Shown here one piece after another: positions 17,012-26,295 of a stretch of DNA of 64,000 bases. Positions within the stretch are counted from its first letter, which is position 1, and the number at the start of each line of letters is the position of its first letter. The notes below the pieces were generated by a model. The model saw nothing but the letters and a program-made list of their open reading frames with translations. It was not told where the DNA came from and did not search any database. The stretch comes from an uncultured Tissierellia bacterium (GTDB lineage Bacteria > Bacillota > Clostridia > Tissierellales > Peptoniphilaceae): the NCBI GenBank assembly GCA_947253765.1, contig CAMYAK010000003.1:69782-133781 (forward strand). Direction: 5' to 3'. A program made the translations under genes and the position numbers.

Positions 17012-19570
17012 CTATTCTTTGAGGAAGTCGTAATATATAGCTACTACGTTTCCTTTGTAACCATAGCTTTTATCTGCTTCCATATATCCACTAATAGCAA
17101 TCGGATCTCTTTTATTTTTTAGTAGCCATTCACTTATAGTTGCACATCGGATAATCTGATAGGGACCTTGCTGATCATCATTTTTAGTTGTAAAAGTGCG
17201 AAATTCAATCCTCTTTGCATACTCTTTTGTGGCAAGAGGCACTATCTTTGCTGGCGGTTCACCATACCCACCAACAGTAATACCGGTTTCCGCGGTAACG
17301 GCGTATCTGCTAGTTCCCAATATCTCTAAAGCCCTGCTATTTTCCGCCAATGCTTCTACGGCACAAGGCTGCATGCATAGGTTATATACAATGCTTTTTT
17401 CATCTTTTATCTTTTCCATAAATTGGTCGCATTTAATTGCGGCTGAAACACCCGACTTGCTTCGGCTTAGCTCCGATATTGCCAACATAGACTTTGCAAG
17501 GGCCTCTATAGCCCGATTGTCTTTTATAATATCTTCAATCCGCTCATACTTCCTCAAAGCCTCAAGGTCTGCTGCACTTGCCGTTGTGTCCGTTGCCGCA
17601 AGCATATATAAGTATCCTACGCTTCCCACTTTTTTAAGGTCCTCCTTTGTCGCATAAACCGTGCTAGCGGTATCCTGCCTCAAATACGTGCTTGATAGGC
17701 CCGATGTTGTCCGCTCCACCGCACTGACCCTGCTTTTTAAGACCGTGTCATCATAGACGGTATCTTTATCAGGTTTTATTTCAAGGGCCGTTACTCGGCT
17801 TTTAAGACCGCTGTCGTCATATTCTTTTATGGTCACATCGCCTGTCATGCCGTTGACACTCTTAACTTTTCCTGCTGCTTGCAAGGCCTGATCCAGACCC
17901 ACGATCTCTGTGGTCTGATGGGTATGGATCTTTTCTGCCTTTCCCGATAGCTTCTTATCGATCTCGGTCTCGGTGTAGTAGCGATCATCATGATCATGAC
18001 CTTGGTCGGCTTTAGCTGCTAGGACGCCCTGGACCCGGTAAAGAGTTTGATTGCAAGTCTCTATTTCGCTTCGAACTGTATACATATCTGTCGCATGCTG
18101 AGTTTTAATAGGGTCTAAACTTGTGGAAATTAACTGCCCGACAGAATTACTATATCCTTCAAGCCCTTGATTGAATGCTGACAATGACACGGCCGTATAA
18201 GGAGCTGTTTCATCTTGGCCGTGATGAATTTTTACAACTCCTGCCGCTTCTTCTGTGGCATTCGGGATAACTCCCTGCATGGTCTTATCCCATCCTGCAA
18301 AGGTCGCCTTTCTGGATCTCTCGGCTTCTACCCTTTGAGTTTCCTGACTGATCCTAACGTCTTCGTTACTTTTACGAGCCTTTTCGGCTGCCTGTCTTTG
18401 TGCTTCCTGATCCTGCCTTGTGGTCTCTTGACTTTTTCTACTAGCTTCTTCCCTCTGCCTTGCCGCTTCTTTAGAAACCCTGTCATCTTCCGCTGTCTTT
18501 CGGGCCTTTTCCTCACTTAGCCTTGAGGTTTCAGCCCTTAGGCGTTCGCTCTCTTTGGTCTGCCTCTCGCTTTCCTGACTGACCCTGTCGGATTCGGCCT
18601 GTAGCCTCTCGGCTTCCTTGAATTGCCTTTCGCCCTCTTTTGTAGCCCTTTGACCCTCTGCACTCGCCCTTAAAGTCTCGGCCGATGTCCTCTTTTCCTC
18701 GCTTGATACTCGGGCTTGTTCTTGGCTTTTTCTTGTTTCCTCGGCCTGGATCCTCTCGGTTTCCTTGGCCTGTCTTTCGGTTTCTTTGGATTTCCGCTCA
18801 TTCTCGGCCTTTGTCCTTAGATCCTCGCTGCTGGTCCTCGTGCTTTCGGCTTCAACTCGGGCTGTCTCTCGGGAAATTCTGCCGCCCTCTTGGGCTTCCC
18901 TTGCCCTTTCGGCATCTGCCCTTGCACTCTCCGCACTAGCCCTTAGATCTTCGGCGGTCTTCCTTAATTTCTCGGCTTCCGACCTTGCACTTTCGCTCTC
19001 GGCTCTTAATTTCTCGGCCTCTTGTCTATTGCTCTCGTTCTCTTCAAGCCTTGCAAGGGCCGCCTCTGCTTTTTGCGCCCTCTTATCAGCATCAGCCGCC
19101 TGTCTTTTAACCTCATCAAGGGCCGCTGCCGCTCCCTCGGCTTGCTCATGCAATTTCTGGTAGTCCATGAGGATTCCTGAACCCTCTGTGCTTGCCCCAT
19201 CAGCTCCCAAGAATTCCTGTGCCTCGACGGTTGCCCAGTCCGTGATTATAAGGGCCTGATCCCCATCTTTAAGGGCTAGCTGAACCTGCACGATGCCTGC
19301 ATCTATAAAGGCCTTATTCGGAACTTCCACTTCCCAGTAGTCCGCAACTTTTACACCCTCAAGGTAGTAGGATTTTTTCGTGCTTAAATTCTTGGCATAG
19401 CAGGTCACGGTCTGACCCTCTGCTGGCGTAATAACTTCCCCAGTTGCCGATATGAACCGCACCTGATAGCCCCTTGTTCCGATCTCCCCTGAATGCAAGG
19501 ATATTTCAGGCAAGATTGGCCGCTCCCAATAGATGGTTATGGGAAGATATCCTGAACCTTTTACACTCAT
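17012..19570 (-). CDS. Tail fibre/upper baseplate protein with long R-x3-E heptad shaft
   Basis: 852 residues. Residues 1-125 resemble the BppU N-terminal domain of phage baseplates (ITIYWERPILPEISLHSGEI; VTCYAKNL). Residues ~145-181 are coiled coil, and 182-419 form 34 consecutive heptads with Arg at position 1 and Glu at position 5. A distal part (HDDRYYTETEIDKKLSGKAE; KSVNGMTGDVTI) has motifs common in fibre tips. It should form a trimeric fibre that reaches the host surface. It lies between the XkdX-like small protein and the carbohydrate-binding tail protein. Confidence 0.85.
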   Translation of the reverse strand: MSVKGSGYLPITIYWERPILPEISLHSGEIGTRGYQVRFISATGEVITPAEGQTVTCYAKNLSTKKSYYLEGVKVADYWEVEVPNKAFIDAGIVQVQLALKDGDQALIITDWATVEAQEFLGADGASTEGSGILMDYQKLHEQAEGAAAALDEVKRQAADADKRAQKAEAALARLEENESNRQEAEKLRAESESARSEAEKLRKTAEDLRASAESARADAERAREAQEGGRISRETARVEAESTRTSSEDLRTKAENERKSKETERQAKETERIQAEETRKSQEQARVSSEEKRTSAETLRASAEGQRATKEGERQFKEAERLQAESDRVSQESERQTKESERLRAETSRLSEEKARKTAEDDRVSKEAARQREEASRKSQETTRQDQEAQRQAAEKARKSNEDVRISQETQRVEAERSRKATFAGWDKTMQGVIPNATEEAAGVVKIHHGQDETAPYTAVSLSAFNQGLEGYSNSVGQLISTSLDPIKTQHATDMYTVRSEIETCNQTLYRVQGVLAAKADQGHDHDDRYYTETEIDKKLSGKAEKIHTHQTTEIVGLDQALQAAGKVKSVNGMTGDVTIKEYDDSGLKSRVTALEIKPDKDTVYDDTVLKSRVSAVERTTSGLSSTYLRQDTASTVYATKEDLKKVGSVGYLYMLAATDTTASAADLEALRKYERIEDIIKDNRAIEALAKSMLAISELSRSKSGVSAAIKCDQFMEKIKDEKSIVYNLCMQPCAVEALAENSRALEILGTSRYAVTAETGITVGGYGEPPAKIVPLATKEYAKRIEFRTFTTKNDDQQGPYQIIRCATISEWLLKNKRDPIAISGYMEADKSYGYKGNVVAIYYDFLKE
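18311..19027 (-). repeat. Coding 21-bp periodicity: 34 R-x3-E heptads
   Basis: Within the fibre gene every seventh codon is Arg and the fourth codon after it is Glu for 34 units without interruption. The DNA units have diverged, so protein-level selection rather than recent slippage maintains the pattern. Confidence 0.85.
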
Positions 19571-19587
19571 ATACGCCTCCCTTTAAA

Positions 19588-19622
19588 TGAAAAAGCGGTT
19601 AAGGCCTAAGCCTCTTCCGCTC
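19588..19622 (-). terminator. Possible terminator between XkdX-like gene and fibre gene
   Basis: Minus strand AGCGG and CCGCT close an inner GGC/GCC stem, followed by TTTTTC. It overlaps the end of the 44-residue gene. Read-through would be needed for the fibre gene. Confidence 0.5.
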
Positions 19623-19740
19623 TAATCTCCTCAACTCTTTTTTTAACTTTGTCATGCAAACCGAAATTATTGCCAACATCTTCAAGCTTAATCTGACCTT
19701 TGATTACGGCTTCTGCTAAAAGCTTAACGATCACGCTCAT
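19606..19740 (-). CDS. XkdX-like small tail protein
   Basis: 44 residues: MSVIVKLLAEAVIKGQIKLE, then a charged C-terminus (KVKKRVEEIRAEEA). Small proteins of this style follow the tail-spike genes in many Firmicutes phages (XkdX-like). The start ATG overlaps the preceding stop (ATGA), with GGAGGTGC upstream, which supports translation. Function unknown. Confidence 0.65.
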   Translation of the reverse strand: MSVIVKLLAEAVIKGQIKLEDVGNNFGLHDKVKKRVEEIRAEEA

Positions 19741-20078
19741 ACTGCACCTCCATTTGATAGCATAATAGCAAGTTCAAGGTTTTGCTTCTCAAGGTTTTCT
19801 ACTTTTCTTTTGACAGATGTTACGTCAAAGGAATCCACGTCGACCTTATCAACCTCAAGATGCTCCCTTATAAGCTCTTCACAGAGATCTCTTACGGTCT
19901 TACCTTTTTCTCTATCCTTTACAAAGGCTGAGAACCGCTCTCCCTGAACTATAAAAGAACCACGAACTACGCTCCTATCCTGTGACCTGCTTTCAAACCT
20001 TACTTCCATACCTGAGAAGATAGGTTTGTCAGTGGTTGTATCTTGTATATACTGCTGCTCCACAATATCTAACTTCAT
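19737..20078 (-). CDS. Phage tail-region protein, unknown function
   Basis: 113 residues, MKLDIVEQQYIQDTTTDKPI at the start, a beta-rich first half (VRFESRSQDRSVVRGSFIVQ) and a helical C-terminus with a possible coiled coil (VKRKVENLEKQNLELAIML). It is translated just after the tail-spike gene and overlaps the XkdX-like gene. Position suggests a baseplate or fibre accessory, possibly a fibre chaperone; I do not recognise a family. Confidence 0.6.
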   Translation of the reverse strand: MKLDIVEQQYIQDTTTDKPIFSGMEVRFESRSQDRSVVRGSFIVQGERFSAFVKDREKGKTVRDLCEELIREHLEVDKVDVDSFDVTSVKRKVENLEKQNLELAIMLSNGGAV

Positions 20079-20087
20079 CTAATCCTC

Positions 20088-22166
20088 CTAGCCAGTAATT
20101 CTTTTCCCATCTACATATAAGGCGGACACCCTCAAAGTTGAGCTCAAGACAACATCTGCCCCTTGCGTATAAAACCTAATTACGCCGCTCCAGGGCTTTA
20201 TTTCAAAGTAATCAGACCCACTTTGACAAAATAACCCACTCGTATCAAAGCCATACCTGCCCCCGGGCGGATTGGCTGCAAGTCGGCCGTTAATCTCAAA
20301 AGTGTTGGTTCCATAGTTAAAAACAAAGGCACTGCTCCCTGTGTTTAGGTTCGTTCCATAACCTGATAAGCTTGCTGAACCGCTCTCAGGCAAAGTACAA
20401 GAACCATTATCTACCCCACGGCCTAAAACACCGCTCGTAATGTTATTGGCGTTCAGGTTTTCAACATCAATGTAATTGGCATTTATTTTCCCGAATAGAG
20501 CATCGCCTGAGACCTTAAAGCTTCCCATGACCTCGGTTGACCCATTTAAGGTTATGCGATCACCTGCGATGTTAATCCCCTCACGGCTGGCGTTGATTTC
20601 TGAAATGATTTTGCTTTTATCAGCCTTTTCCGTTATCGCTGTGTCAACGTCTTTTCTGAGGTCGTCAACCACTTTAATCTTGAATCCATCTGTATTGTTG
20701 TAGCTTAAAGCTCCGCCACCTATAGAGATCGATCCCGAATTCATATCCCAGTAGTTTTCGCCTTTTGTATCTGACAATACCCCTGCTTTTATAAGATCAG
20801 CTATTATTGTGCCTGATCTTATCAGGTCAGCCGTAAAGCCCTCACCTGTGCCGAATGTTCTCCATTTCCAGCTACCGTCACTATTCTTGCCGTCTGCTAT
20901 TCTAAAACCCATTGACCCAATGTTTATGGCCCATCTTGCCAGCTTATGATCCGGATTGTCCGTGAATATCAGCCCCTGTTCTTTATTAAAAGACATATAA
21001 GACTGGGCATTTTTAAAGCCATCATTAAGTCCCGAAATAACTCGATCAATAAATGATTCATGATCTGCTAAGTCATCAAGCAGGGCCTCTTTAGCGGTTA
21101 TACGATCAAGCGTTGAAGTGACTGAATTTAAAAACTTGCTGATAGTCGGCCTTATATAGCCCAGTGATATCTTGGTTTCCTCTTCCTCGTCAAGATCGAC
21201 TACAAGCTCACTTACACGACCTTTTAATGTAAGATCGAGCACCTTATCCCTCAGTACTACAACATCACCAACATCAACTCCCTTAAAGTCGTATCCGTAA
21301 GACTTCAAGTCAATTACTGAAGCCCCATAGGTAATGGTCGGCTTTGATAGCTGCTTTAAGTCCTCTCTTGCTATCTCAAGAAGCTTCCCCGGATCGTCGA
21401 CGTCATCATAGATTTTAGTTCCGGAATAGGGCCTGTTCTCATAACCGTACTGCTTTTGTGCTTCCAAGTTGTCTATATAGAATTTTCCACCGTTAACACT
21501 CTCTATGCCTATTCTTCTACCGTAACCGCCTCCGGTCTGCTCACCCTTTCCAAAGGGGTATAGCCTTGTAATAACAGGTTCTTCCCCAACCTTACGGCTT
21601 ACCTTTGTCATGTCCTTTTTATAGGTGAACCTTTTGCCGTTGTCTGATCCTATCTGTTTTTTAAGATATATTTTTCTTTCAATCTTGTATCCGGGCTTAA
21701 CTTCAATTCTCGTCTCAAACTCAACTCCCGGGAAGGCTTTAAGAGCCACTCCCAAGGCTTCGTAAGCACTGATCCGATAGAAGTTGAAGGTCCCTAATCC
21801 TATGTCCTCGCTGAAGCCCTGCCAGTGTGTACCATCCGTGACCTTCTCCATAGCAACAGATCCACTTACATTAACTCCACGTCTGTCTCCTATGAAGGTC
21901 CCGTCAAGATCGATCACGGAATTTTCAGCGTATATGCTATAAGAGACTCCGGACTCGTCATGGTCTTCATCGATTGCCGTAACAACAAACTCATACCATT
22001 TTTTAGTTAGCTTGTCCTGGTATAGAAGTCTATAACCTTTTTTAACATTAAGCTCTACTGCATCGATTTCAATCGAATCAAGCTTTCCAAGCGGCTTTTT
22101 ATGTGCAGCCTTTCCTTTTTGATTTTTTGCTCTTTCCCCCTGCAAGTTCAGCACTATAAACTTCAT
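20088..22166 (-). CDS. Tail-associated endopeptidase/minor structural protein (Prophage_tail family)
   Basis: 692 residues. The N-terminal ~370 residues match the prophage tail endopeptidase/Tal family (DSIEIDAVELNVKKGYRLLY; GVDVGDVVVLRDKVLDLTLKGRV), which forms the tail tip under Dit. The middle and C-terminus have fibre-like repeats (ALFGKINANYIDVENLNANN). It starts 4 bp inside the end of the Dit gene. The role is adsorption and perhaps local peptidoglycan opening; no catalytic residues are certain. Confidence 0.85.
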   Translation of the reverse strand: MKFIVLNLQGERAKNQKGKAAHKKPLGKLDSIEIDAVELNVKKGYRLLYQDKLTKKWYEFVVTAIDEDHDESGVSYSIYAENSVIDLDGTFIGDRRGVNVSGSVAMEKVTDGTHWQGFSEDIGLGTFNFYRISAYEALGVALKAFPGVEFETRIEVKPGYKIERKIYLKKQIGSDNGKRFTYKKDMTKVSRKVGEEPVITRLYPFGKGEQTGGGYGRRIGIESVNGGKFYIDNLEAQKQYGYENRPYSGTKIYDDVDDPGKLLEIAREDLKQLSKPTITYGASVIDLKSYGYDFKGVDVGDVVVLRDKVLDLTLKGRVSELVVDLDEEEETKISLGYIRPTISKFLNSVTSTLDRITAKEALLDDLADHESFIDRVISGLNDGFKNAQSYMSFNKEQGLIFTDNPDHKLARWAINIGSMGFRIADGKNSDGSWKWRTFGTGEGFTADLIRSGTIIADLIKAGVLSDTKGENYWDMNSGSISIGGGALSYNNTDGFKIKVVDDLRKDVDTAITEKADKSKIISEINASREGINIAGDRITLNGSTEVMGSFKVSGDALFGKINANYIDVENLNANNITSGVLGRGVDNGSCTLPESGSASLSGYGTNLNTGSSAFVFNYGTNTFEINGRLAANPPGGRYGFDTSGLFCQSGSDYFEIKPWSGVIRFYTQGADVVLSSTLRVSALYVDGKRITG

Positions 22167-22915
22167 AGATACCTCCCTTGGAATATCAGGCTTGTGTTCT
22201 TTAATCCTGATATCTTTAACTTATTATGCTTTGGGAAAAGATCCGGAAAATCTGACTCAGGAAAAACCGCCGTCATAGAAAGAACATCATTTTCAAGATA
22301 CGTTTCAAGGTCTGTATCGATCTTGATTTTTCCTCGAAAACCACTATTAATTTTTAAGATCTCTTTTGTTGTTGAGTTCTCTATAACAATCGTGTCTTCC
22401 GTCTTTTCGCCGCTTATAATCATTGGCACCTTGACGGCCCCTGTGTAGAAGATATCTGCTTCTGCTGCAAGATCGATCTTATTATCCGCCAGATCATATG
22501 AAAAGCCCCCCGGACATGAGAACGTTAAGTCCAAGAGGGCCGAATTCTTGCCATATGTGACATTACTGGCTTTAAGTATGGCCATGTCATACCTTGTGGG
22601 CTGATCAGACAGATATAACTTTTTAGGTTTATCCTTTATCAGATAAGGCTTAAGCTCATCAACTCTTTTTCTTATCCTGACTTTGTTATCCGAGAGAGTC
22701 GGGAACCTTTCTTCTACAAGCCTTATCTTTACATTGATTTCTTTCTCTCCAAGCCTTGATCTTCTAAAGTATGAGCCGTTCTCTCCCGGCTTTGGTGTTG
22801 TCAAAATGGATATTTCAGGATTTGTTGGTCTGATAATGTCTTCTACAACACAATCAACAGGAAGAGGCACGCCATCATATGTCATGCTGAAAGTTTTCGT
22901 CAGTCCTTTATACAT
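22163..22915 (-). CDS. Distal tail protein (Dit)
   Basis: 250 residues, MYKGLTKTFSMTYDGVPLPV at the start, the siphovirus distal tail (SPP1 gp19.1-like) fold: an N-terminal ring-forming domain and a C-terminal galectin-like part (KVPMIISGEKTEDTIVIEN). ATG 22915 is preferred over an ATG 15 codons upstream because AGGAGG precedes it and the motif begins there. The start overlaps the last codons of the tape measure gene. It joins the tail tube to the Tal tip. Confidence 0.88.
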   Translation of the reverse strand: MYKGLTKTFSMTYDGVPLPVDCVVEDIIRPTNPEISILTTPKPGENGSYFRRSRLGEKEINVKIRLVEERFPTLSDNKVRIRKRVDELKPYLIKDKPKKLYLSDQPTRYDMAILKASNVTYGKNSALLDLTFSCPGGFSYDLADNKIDLAAEADIFYTGAVKVPMIISGEKTEDTIVIENSTTKEILKINSGFRGKIKIDTDLETYLENDVLSMTAVFPESDFPDLFPKHNKLKISGLKNTSLIFQGRYL

Positions 22916-25853
22916 ACCTCCTCCTTTCTCTTCTCCATAGCCTCTCAAGCTCTTGAGCAACCTTGGTTATGTCTTCATCATCTCTTACTATCATCTTTTC
23001 AACGTTAATTATGAAAGGCGGTTGCGCTCCCTCGTTGTTCTTAGCTCCTACACGCTTAAGAGCCTCATCAAAAAAGGCATCGAGTTTATGTGTAGGCACG
23101 ACCGCTTCAGATCCTGCTTCACCGACACCGATTACTGAGGGCTTATCAAAGATACCACCTTGTTTGTACCATTTAAGGCCGATCTTTGGAGGGAAATCCC
23201 CTGAAAACGGGTTTATTGAACCGCTGAACGAAAAGTGGGGAAGTGGTATTTTAGGCCAGGTGAATTTGAAATTGAAAAAGCCCTTTATTTTATCTATGGC
23301 CTTCTTCACTAAGTCCCTTGCAGCCTCAATTGGCTTGGATATTGCTTCCTTTATCCCATTCCAAATAGTGGTAACGGTAGTTTTGATACCGTTGAAAACA
23401 TTACTTACTTTGGTTTTTACTGCTTCTACTGCACCACCAACACCGGTCTTAATGCCGTTCCAAACGCCATCAATCACCGTCTTAATGCCGTTCCATATAT
23501 TGGTAACTATTGTTTTAATTACATTAAAAACAGTTTCTATAACTGTTTTAACGGCATTTATATAGGTGGTGACTCCGATTTTAATTGCATTCCAGACTAC
23601 ATCAATAACTGCCTTTATGCCATTCCAAACAGTGGAGACTATTGTTTTCACTATATTAAAATAAGTTTCTATAATTGTTTTAACAGCATTTATATAGATG
23701 GTAATTCCTGTTTTAATCGCATTCCAGACCACGGATATTACAGTTTTGATCCCGTTCCATACTGTCCCGGTTACTGTTTTAATCTTCTGCCAAGCCCCTG
23801 ATATAGCTGAACCAATGGCGCCTATGATTGGGGAAATGAACGACAAGATCCCGTTCCAAACCTCAACGATCTTATCCCAAACTTGCTGAGCTACGGCTTT
23901 GACAGTATCCCAGTGGGTTATAAGAAGCGCTACAGCTGCAACAATAGCCGCAATTATTAGAACAATCGGGTTGGCTGAAACAAAGGCGGTAATGCCACCG
24001 ATAGATGTTTTTAGCGCCGTAAAAATCCCTGTAATATTGGTGATTAATGGGCCTAAAAGACCAATGGCCGTTTGAACAGTTGCTATTACAGCGACTACGG
24101 CTAAAAATCCTGCAGCAAGCCCGGCAATAACAACTATTGCGGTTTTAACCCCGGGACTTAATGATGTAAACCCGGCACTTAGTTTTTGTAAAAAACTAAC
24201 TAATGCATTTATAGCAGGTGCTGCCGCTTCTTGAATTGTAGATCCTATATCTCCTAGTACGATATCAAGATTGTGCTGAGCAACTGTAACATTATCTACC
24301 GGGTCAAGCATTGCATCGTATGTACTCTCAATTGTCCCTCCGGCATCAGCAACAGATTCTTTAAGCTTGCTGAAATTTAAATGGCCCTCTTTAGCGGCGT
24401 CAAACATCCTCCTTGCGCCCTTGCTCCCAAAAAGCTCAGCCGCCATATTAAGCTTCTTTTGTTCATCAGTTGAAGTGTTGACCACCTTGTTAAATTCATC
24501 CAAAACTTGATTCAAAGTCTTGTGTTTGTCAGATGCTACTATCTCCGCTTTTGTTAAATAGCTCAAGGCCTGCGATCCGTTAATCCCGGATTGTTCGAAT
24601 TGACTCATTGCGACCACTGACTCATTAAAGCTTAGCCCAAGGCTTCGCAATGTGGGTGCCCCTTGCGCCACGGAATCTAAAAGCTTTTCTGTGGCAACTC
24701 CTGTGTCTTGGCCCGCTTTAGTAACTACATCTAAAACACTCCCGAGATCATTTGCGGATAACCCGAATTGCTCCATTGCCCCCTTGGCTGATTGGGTAGC
24801 TGTAGTAACATCGCTCCCGTTAATCTCCGCATATTGGAGTAGCTTTCTTGTTGCTGATTCAAGTTCATCACCTTGTAAACCGAACTGTGTATTAAGTTCA
24901 CCTATGGCATCACCCACAGCCTTGGATTCTGAGGGCATAGAAGAATAGACATTCGTAAAAGTCTTTCCCATTTTCTCAGCCGCTTCACCCGTTGCCCCGG
25001 TCTTGGCAATGATCGTGTCTTGGCCCTCGTCAAGCTTTTCCCAGGCATCCATAATTGTGCTTATCGCATCGCCTATAGTATCTTTTAGTTTTCCGAAAAG
25101 ATCAATTGCCGCATCAAGGCCTGAAATTTGTACAGCATTATTTTTTATTCCTTCAATTGCTTGATCCGCTTCATCTGCAGACTTGCCCAGCTCCCCAAAC
25201 TGCGCTCCAGAGGCTCTGGCTGCTTGCTGGAGGGTTTCAAAAGATACTCCCTCTCCAAGTCTTGCCAGATCTTCGCTTAATTTTTCGCTGTCTCCCCCTG
25301 TTCCCAGAAGTTCATCGCCTAACTTCTGAAGAGCTATTTCCATCTGTTCTGATGAACCTTCGCCTTTTTTAAAGGCTTCAACAGTATCTTCCCCAAGTAT
25401 ATCCACAAAGTTATCAATTGTTGTTCCGGATGCTTCAAAAATTGTGGATAATTTTTGTGTGGCAGTTTCAAGCTTTTCTTGCTCACTTTGAGAAGAGGCT
25501 AAGCGCTTTTCATAATTCTGTAGCTGTCCTTCGGTGGATATTATCTCCCTTTGAAAAGCTTCGTATTGGTCAACTGAAATTTTTCCCTCGTTGAGCTGCT
25601 GTTTCATCTGACCATCAGCTTCTCTAAGAACTTTTAATTTTTCCTTGGTGGCATTAATAGCTTCTCCAAGGTTTCGCTGTTGCTGCTCAACAAGTTTGGT
25701 ATTCCCCGGATTAAATTTCAGATTCTTTTCAATTTCTTTCAAGGCCCTTGCTGATGTCTGTGCGGCCTTTTCGGAAGATGATAACGCCTTATTAAGTTTT
25801 GTTACATCACCGTTGAGTTCTATGGTGATTCCTTTAATTCTTCCATTGGCCAT
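22908..25853 (-). CDS. Tail tape measure protein
   Basis: 981 residues. An N-terminal coiled coil (KALSSSEKAAQTSARALKEI) is followed by a TP901-like tape-measure core (residues ~250-560), membrane-like helices (~590-680: VKTAIVVIAGLAAGFLAVVA and ITAFVSANPIVLIIAAIVAA) and an 11-residue repeat region with W/F-N-x-I-K units at ~688-838. It sets tail length and may help DNA entry. The C-terminal tail overlaps the Dit start. It lies directly downstream of a terminator at 25868-25900, so its transcription needs read-through or antitermination. Confidence 0.95.
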   Translation of the reverse strand: MANGRIKGITIELNGDVTKLNKALSSSEKAAQTSARALKEIEKNLKFNPGNTKLVEQQQRNLGEAINATKEKLKVLREADGQMKQQLNEGKISVDQYEAFQREIISTEGQLQNYEKRLASSQSEQEKLETATQKLSTIFEASGTTIDNFVDILGEDTVEAFKKGEGSSEQMEIALQKLGDELLGTGGDSEKLSEDLARLGEGVSFETLQQAARASGAQFGELGKSADEADQAIEGIKNNAVQISGLDAAIDLFGKLKDTIGDAISTIMDAWEKLDEGQDTIIAKTGATGEAAEKMGKTFTNVYSSMPSESKAVGDAIGELNTQFGLQGDELESATRKLLQYAEINGSDVTTATQSAKGAMEQFGLSANDLGSVLDVVTKAGQDTGVATEKLLDSVAQGAPTLRSLGLSFNESVVAMSQFEQSGINGSQALSYLTKAEIVASDKHKTLNQVLDEFNKVVNTSTDEQKKLNMAAELFGSKGARRMFDAAKEGHLNFSKLKESVADAGGTIESTYDAMLDPVDNVTVAQHNLDIVLGDIGSTIQEAAAPAINALVSFLQKLSAGFTSLSPGVKTAIVVIAGLAAGFLAVVAVIATVQTAIGLLGPLITNITGIFTALKTSIGGITAFVSANPIVLIIAAIVAAVALLITHWDTVKAVAQQVWDKIVEVWNGILSFISPIIGAIGSAISGAWQKIKTVTGTVWNGIKTVISVVWNAIKTGITIYINAVKTIIETYFNIVKTIVSTVWNGIKAVIDVVWNAIKIGVTTYINAVKTVIETVFNVIKTIVTNIWNGIKTVIDGVWNGIKTGVGGAVEAVKTKVSNVFNGIKTTVTTIWNGIKEAISKPIEAARDLVKKAIDKIKGFFNFKFTWPKIPLPHFSFSGSINPFSGDFPPKIGLKWYKQGGIFDKPSVIGVGEAGSEAVVPTHKLDAFFDEALKRVGAKNNEGAQPPFIINVEKMIVRDDEDITKVAQELERLWRRERRRYV

Positions 25854-25867
25854 CTCTTTACCTCCAA

Positions 25868-25900
25868 TAAAAAAGCACCCTAGCCATCTAGGATGCTTTA
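25868..25900 (-). terminator. Strong terminator after the candidate moron gene
   Basis: Minus strand AAAGCATCCTAG, loop ATGG, CTAGGGTGCTTTTTT: a 12-bp stem with one G-T pair and a T6 run. It lies inside the late operon, between the 105-residue gene and the tape measure ribosome binding site. Confidence 0.85.
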
Positions 25901-25919
25901 ATCTCTATTGTTGTATTTT

Positions 25920-26237
25920 TTAGAAAAGGTTTAAAAACGCCTCTTTCAATGTCTTTCTATGCTGTTTCTTAATCGCTTTAACAATTATTTTTCTTCTTTT
26001 CATTTCTTTTTTATAAATAAAATCAACTTTCGCTCCTATCGCAGCTAAAACCGTTGTTTGTGCAACAAAATCTTTGGGTATCTCAGTTTTTCCTTGAATC
26101 TTATTCCAAATTACGTTTCTGTTTGGAACAGGATAAGCTTTATAGGGGTTGTATCTCGCCCACTCAAAATAAGCTTTTCTGAATGTCTCCCACCTAATTT
26201 CAAAAGGTGCTTTTTCTAATGTTTTATTGTTTTCCAT
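25920..26237 (-). CDS. Candidate moron protein, unknown function
   Basis: 105 residues, MENNKTLEKAPFEIRWETFR at the start, with an aromatic N-terminal half (YFEWARYNPYKAYPVPNRNVIW) and a very basic helical C-terminus (KKEMKRRKIIVKAIKKQHRK). I do not recognise a family. It lies between gpGT and the tape measure gene, where phages rarely carry extra genes, and is bracketed by its own TTGACA/TATAAT promoter and a strong terminator. It looks richer in A+T than its neighbours. These features fit a lysogen-expressed moron; a nucleic-acid-binding role is possible from its charge. Confidence 0.65.
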   Translation of the reverse strand: MENNKTLEKAPFEIRWETFRKAYFEWARYNPYKAYPVPNRNVIWNKIQGKTEIPKDFVAQTTVLAAIGAKVDFIYKKEMKRRKIIVKAIKKQHRKTLKEAFLNLF

Positions 26238-26264
26238 AATGCACCTCCCGTTTTTCTTATTTAT

Positions 26265-26295
26265 ATTATACCCAATTTAAATCAAAACTTGTCAA
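26265..26295 (-). promoter_or_regulatory. Internal promoter of the candidate moron gene
   Basis: Minus strand TTGACA (26295-26290) and TATAAT (26270-26265) are both perfect, with a 19-bp spacer, which is slightly long. The -35 overlaps the last codons of the gpGT frame. It would drive the 105-residue gene independently of late transcription. Confidence 0.55.

Noticed and set aside
18311..19027. Regular 21-bp spacing that looks like a CRISPR array or VNTR
   Set aside because: The units are diverged, contiguous with no spacers, and encode in-frame heptads of a fibre shaft, so this is coding periodicity.
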